Origin: an uncultured Mollicutes bacterium
GTDB lineage: Bacteria; Bacillota_I; Bacilli_A; RFN20; CAG-826
Length of the DNA stretch: 38,781 bases
Direction of reading: 5' to 3'
NCBI GenBank assembly: GCA_900539595.1
Contig: UQCQ01000014.1
Span: forward strand, 1-38,781
This document shows, piece by piece, positions 38,228-38,781 of the stretch (positions are counted from its first letter, which is position 1; each line of letters opens with the position of its first letter). Position numbers and translations under genes: made by a program. The notes below the pieces were generated by a model. That model searched no databases, had not been told where the DNA came from, and was given only the letters and a program-made list of their open reading frames with translations.

Positions 38228-38781
38228 CAATAACGGCGGAGTGAAAAAATCGGATGCGAAGAAGCAAAAGCCTCAGCGAGTCTCGAATTTTCAACCTCGC
38301 GAGCGGAAAAGAGAAGAATTCGCCAAGGTCAACGGGGGCGTGTTTGTTTATAGCAAGCCGCTTAGCGTCGGCGAACTAAGCAAAGCCATCAACGTCCCGA
38401 CTCCCGCGATCATCAAATTCCTTTTCCTTCAGGGGAAGGCTGTGACGATCAATCAAGTTCTCGACGACGAAATGATCGGAACGGTATGCTTGGAATTTGG
38501 CTACGATTTCAAAAAGGAAAAAATCGTCGATGAGACGCATTTTGAAGATTTGGAAGTCAATGATGACCCCAAAGATTTGAGGGAGCGTCCTGCGGTAGTG
38601 ACCATCATGGGTCACGTCGACCACGGCAAGACGACGCTAATCGACGCGATTCGTTCCTCCCATATCGTCGACACCGAAGCCGGAGGCATCTCTCAGGAAA
38701 TCGGTGCTTATCAAAAAGAAATCCACGGCAAGAAAATCACCTTTATCGATACTCCGGGGCACGCGGCCTTTACGGCGATGC
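38214..38781 (+). CDS. infB: Translation initiation factor IF-2 (5' part, cut by window end)
   Basis: The N-terminal 189 residues of IF-2, which brings fMet-tRNA to the 30S subunit. A short basic N-terminus (about 50 residues), an IF2_N-type domain (SVGELSKAINVPTPAIIKFL), then the GTPase domain with G1 GHVDHGKTT (about 133-141), G2 region AGGISQEIGAYQ and G3 DTPGH. The N-terminal part is compact compared with Bacillus. AAAGGAG lies 6 bases before the ATG. The remainder is outside the window. Confidence 0.96.
   Translation, partial: MKKNSNNGGVKKSDAKKQKPQRVSNFQPRERKREEFAKVNGGVFVYSKPLSVGELSKAINVPTPAIIKFLFLQGKAVTINQVLDDEMIGTVCLEFGYDFKKEKIVDETHFEDLEVNDDPKDLRERPAVVTIMGHVDHGKTTLIDAIRSSHIVDTEAGGISQEIGAYQKEIHGKKITFIDTPGHAAFTAM

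Noticed and set aside
1..38781. CRISPR arrays, insertion sequences, prophage or rRNA genes
   Set aside because: None seen: no regularly spaced repeats, no transposase, integrase or phage genes and no rRNA signature.

Overview
The window looks like chromosome of an uncultured Bacilli-class Firmicute (wall-bearing, related to the Erysipelotrichales/RF39/Mollicute side). Evidence: moderate GC; standard code (TGA is a stop, e.g. groEL); Bacillus-type gene orders (tyrS near rpsD and ezrA, ezrA-cysteine desulfurase-thiI, infC-rpmI-rplT, rimP-nusA-ylxR-ylxQ-infB); CIRCE operators; a T-box; TTCG-loop terminators. The placement is inferred from gene content only.

Layout. 1-482: a repeat-rich region with two copies of a promoter-plus-terminator unit and, on the minus strand, a 28-residue hydrophobic peptide gene. 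I read it as a candidate type I toxin-antitoxin module. 850-3465: PepV-like dipeptidase, trmB, YtpR-like protein. 3590-6721: LacI/CcpA-like regulator, then groES-groEL behind two CIRCE-like operators. 6948-9605: tyrS, an atypical response regulator, a GNAT acetyltransferase. 9688-10296 (minus): rpsD with a structured leader; the divergent gap to ezrA holds a 114-bp foldback. 10667-18322: a tightly packed run of ezrA, cysteine desulfurase, thiI, a DUF3737 protein, a MalY/PatB C-S lyase and a hydrolase-membrane fusion. 19529-18387 (minus): infC-rpmI-rplT behind an attenuator leader; infC appears to start at AUA. 19782-22819: small accessory genes including a Fic-fold protein with a destroyed active site, an Ogt-like protein and a SHOCT protein. 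24995-22872 (minus): T-box and thrS. 26685-25038 (minus): a lipoprotein and an 83-residue protein preceded by a possible Shine-Dalgarno switch. 26916-31724: DUF389 protein, leuS, a membrane protein with an acidic linker. 31880-31953: tRNA-Thr(GGT). 32138-35168: DegV protein, phosphoesterase lipoprotein, membrane protein. 35195 to the end: rimP-nusA-ylxR-ylxQ-infB operon with a leader terminator; infB is cut by the window edge.

How it works together. Most genes serve translation (four tRNA synthetases or synthetase-related genes counting ytpR, IF3, IF2, S4, L35, L20, RimP, NusA, TrmB, ThiI). Control appears to act largely through RNA leaders: T-box (thrS), L20-type attenuator (infC), S4-type leader (rpsD), leader terminator (rimP). 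A second recurring theme is that at least seven genes (tyrS, response regulator, ezrA, fic-like, ogt-like, leuS, phosphoesterase) have a good -10 hexamer only about 3-10 bases before the ATG and no Shine-Dalgarno, which predicts leaderless or near-leaderless mRNAs.

The most novel candidate is the 1-482 region: a small toxin-like membrane peptide, an overlapping upstream reading frame, a convergent short RNA gene, and a 10-bp G/C-rich 5'-3' complementarity in the predicted toxin mRNA.
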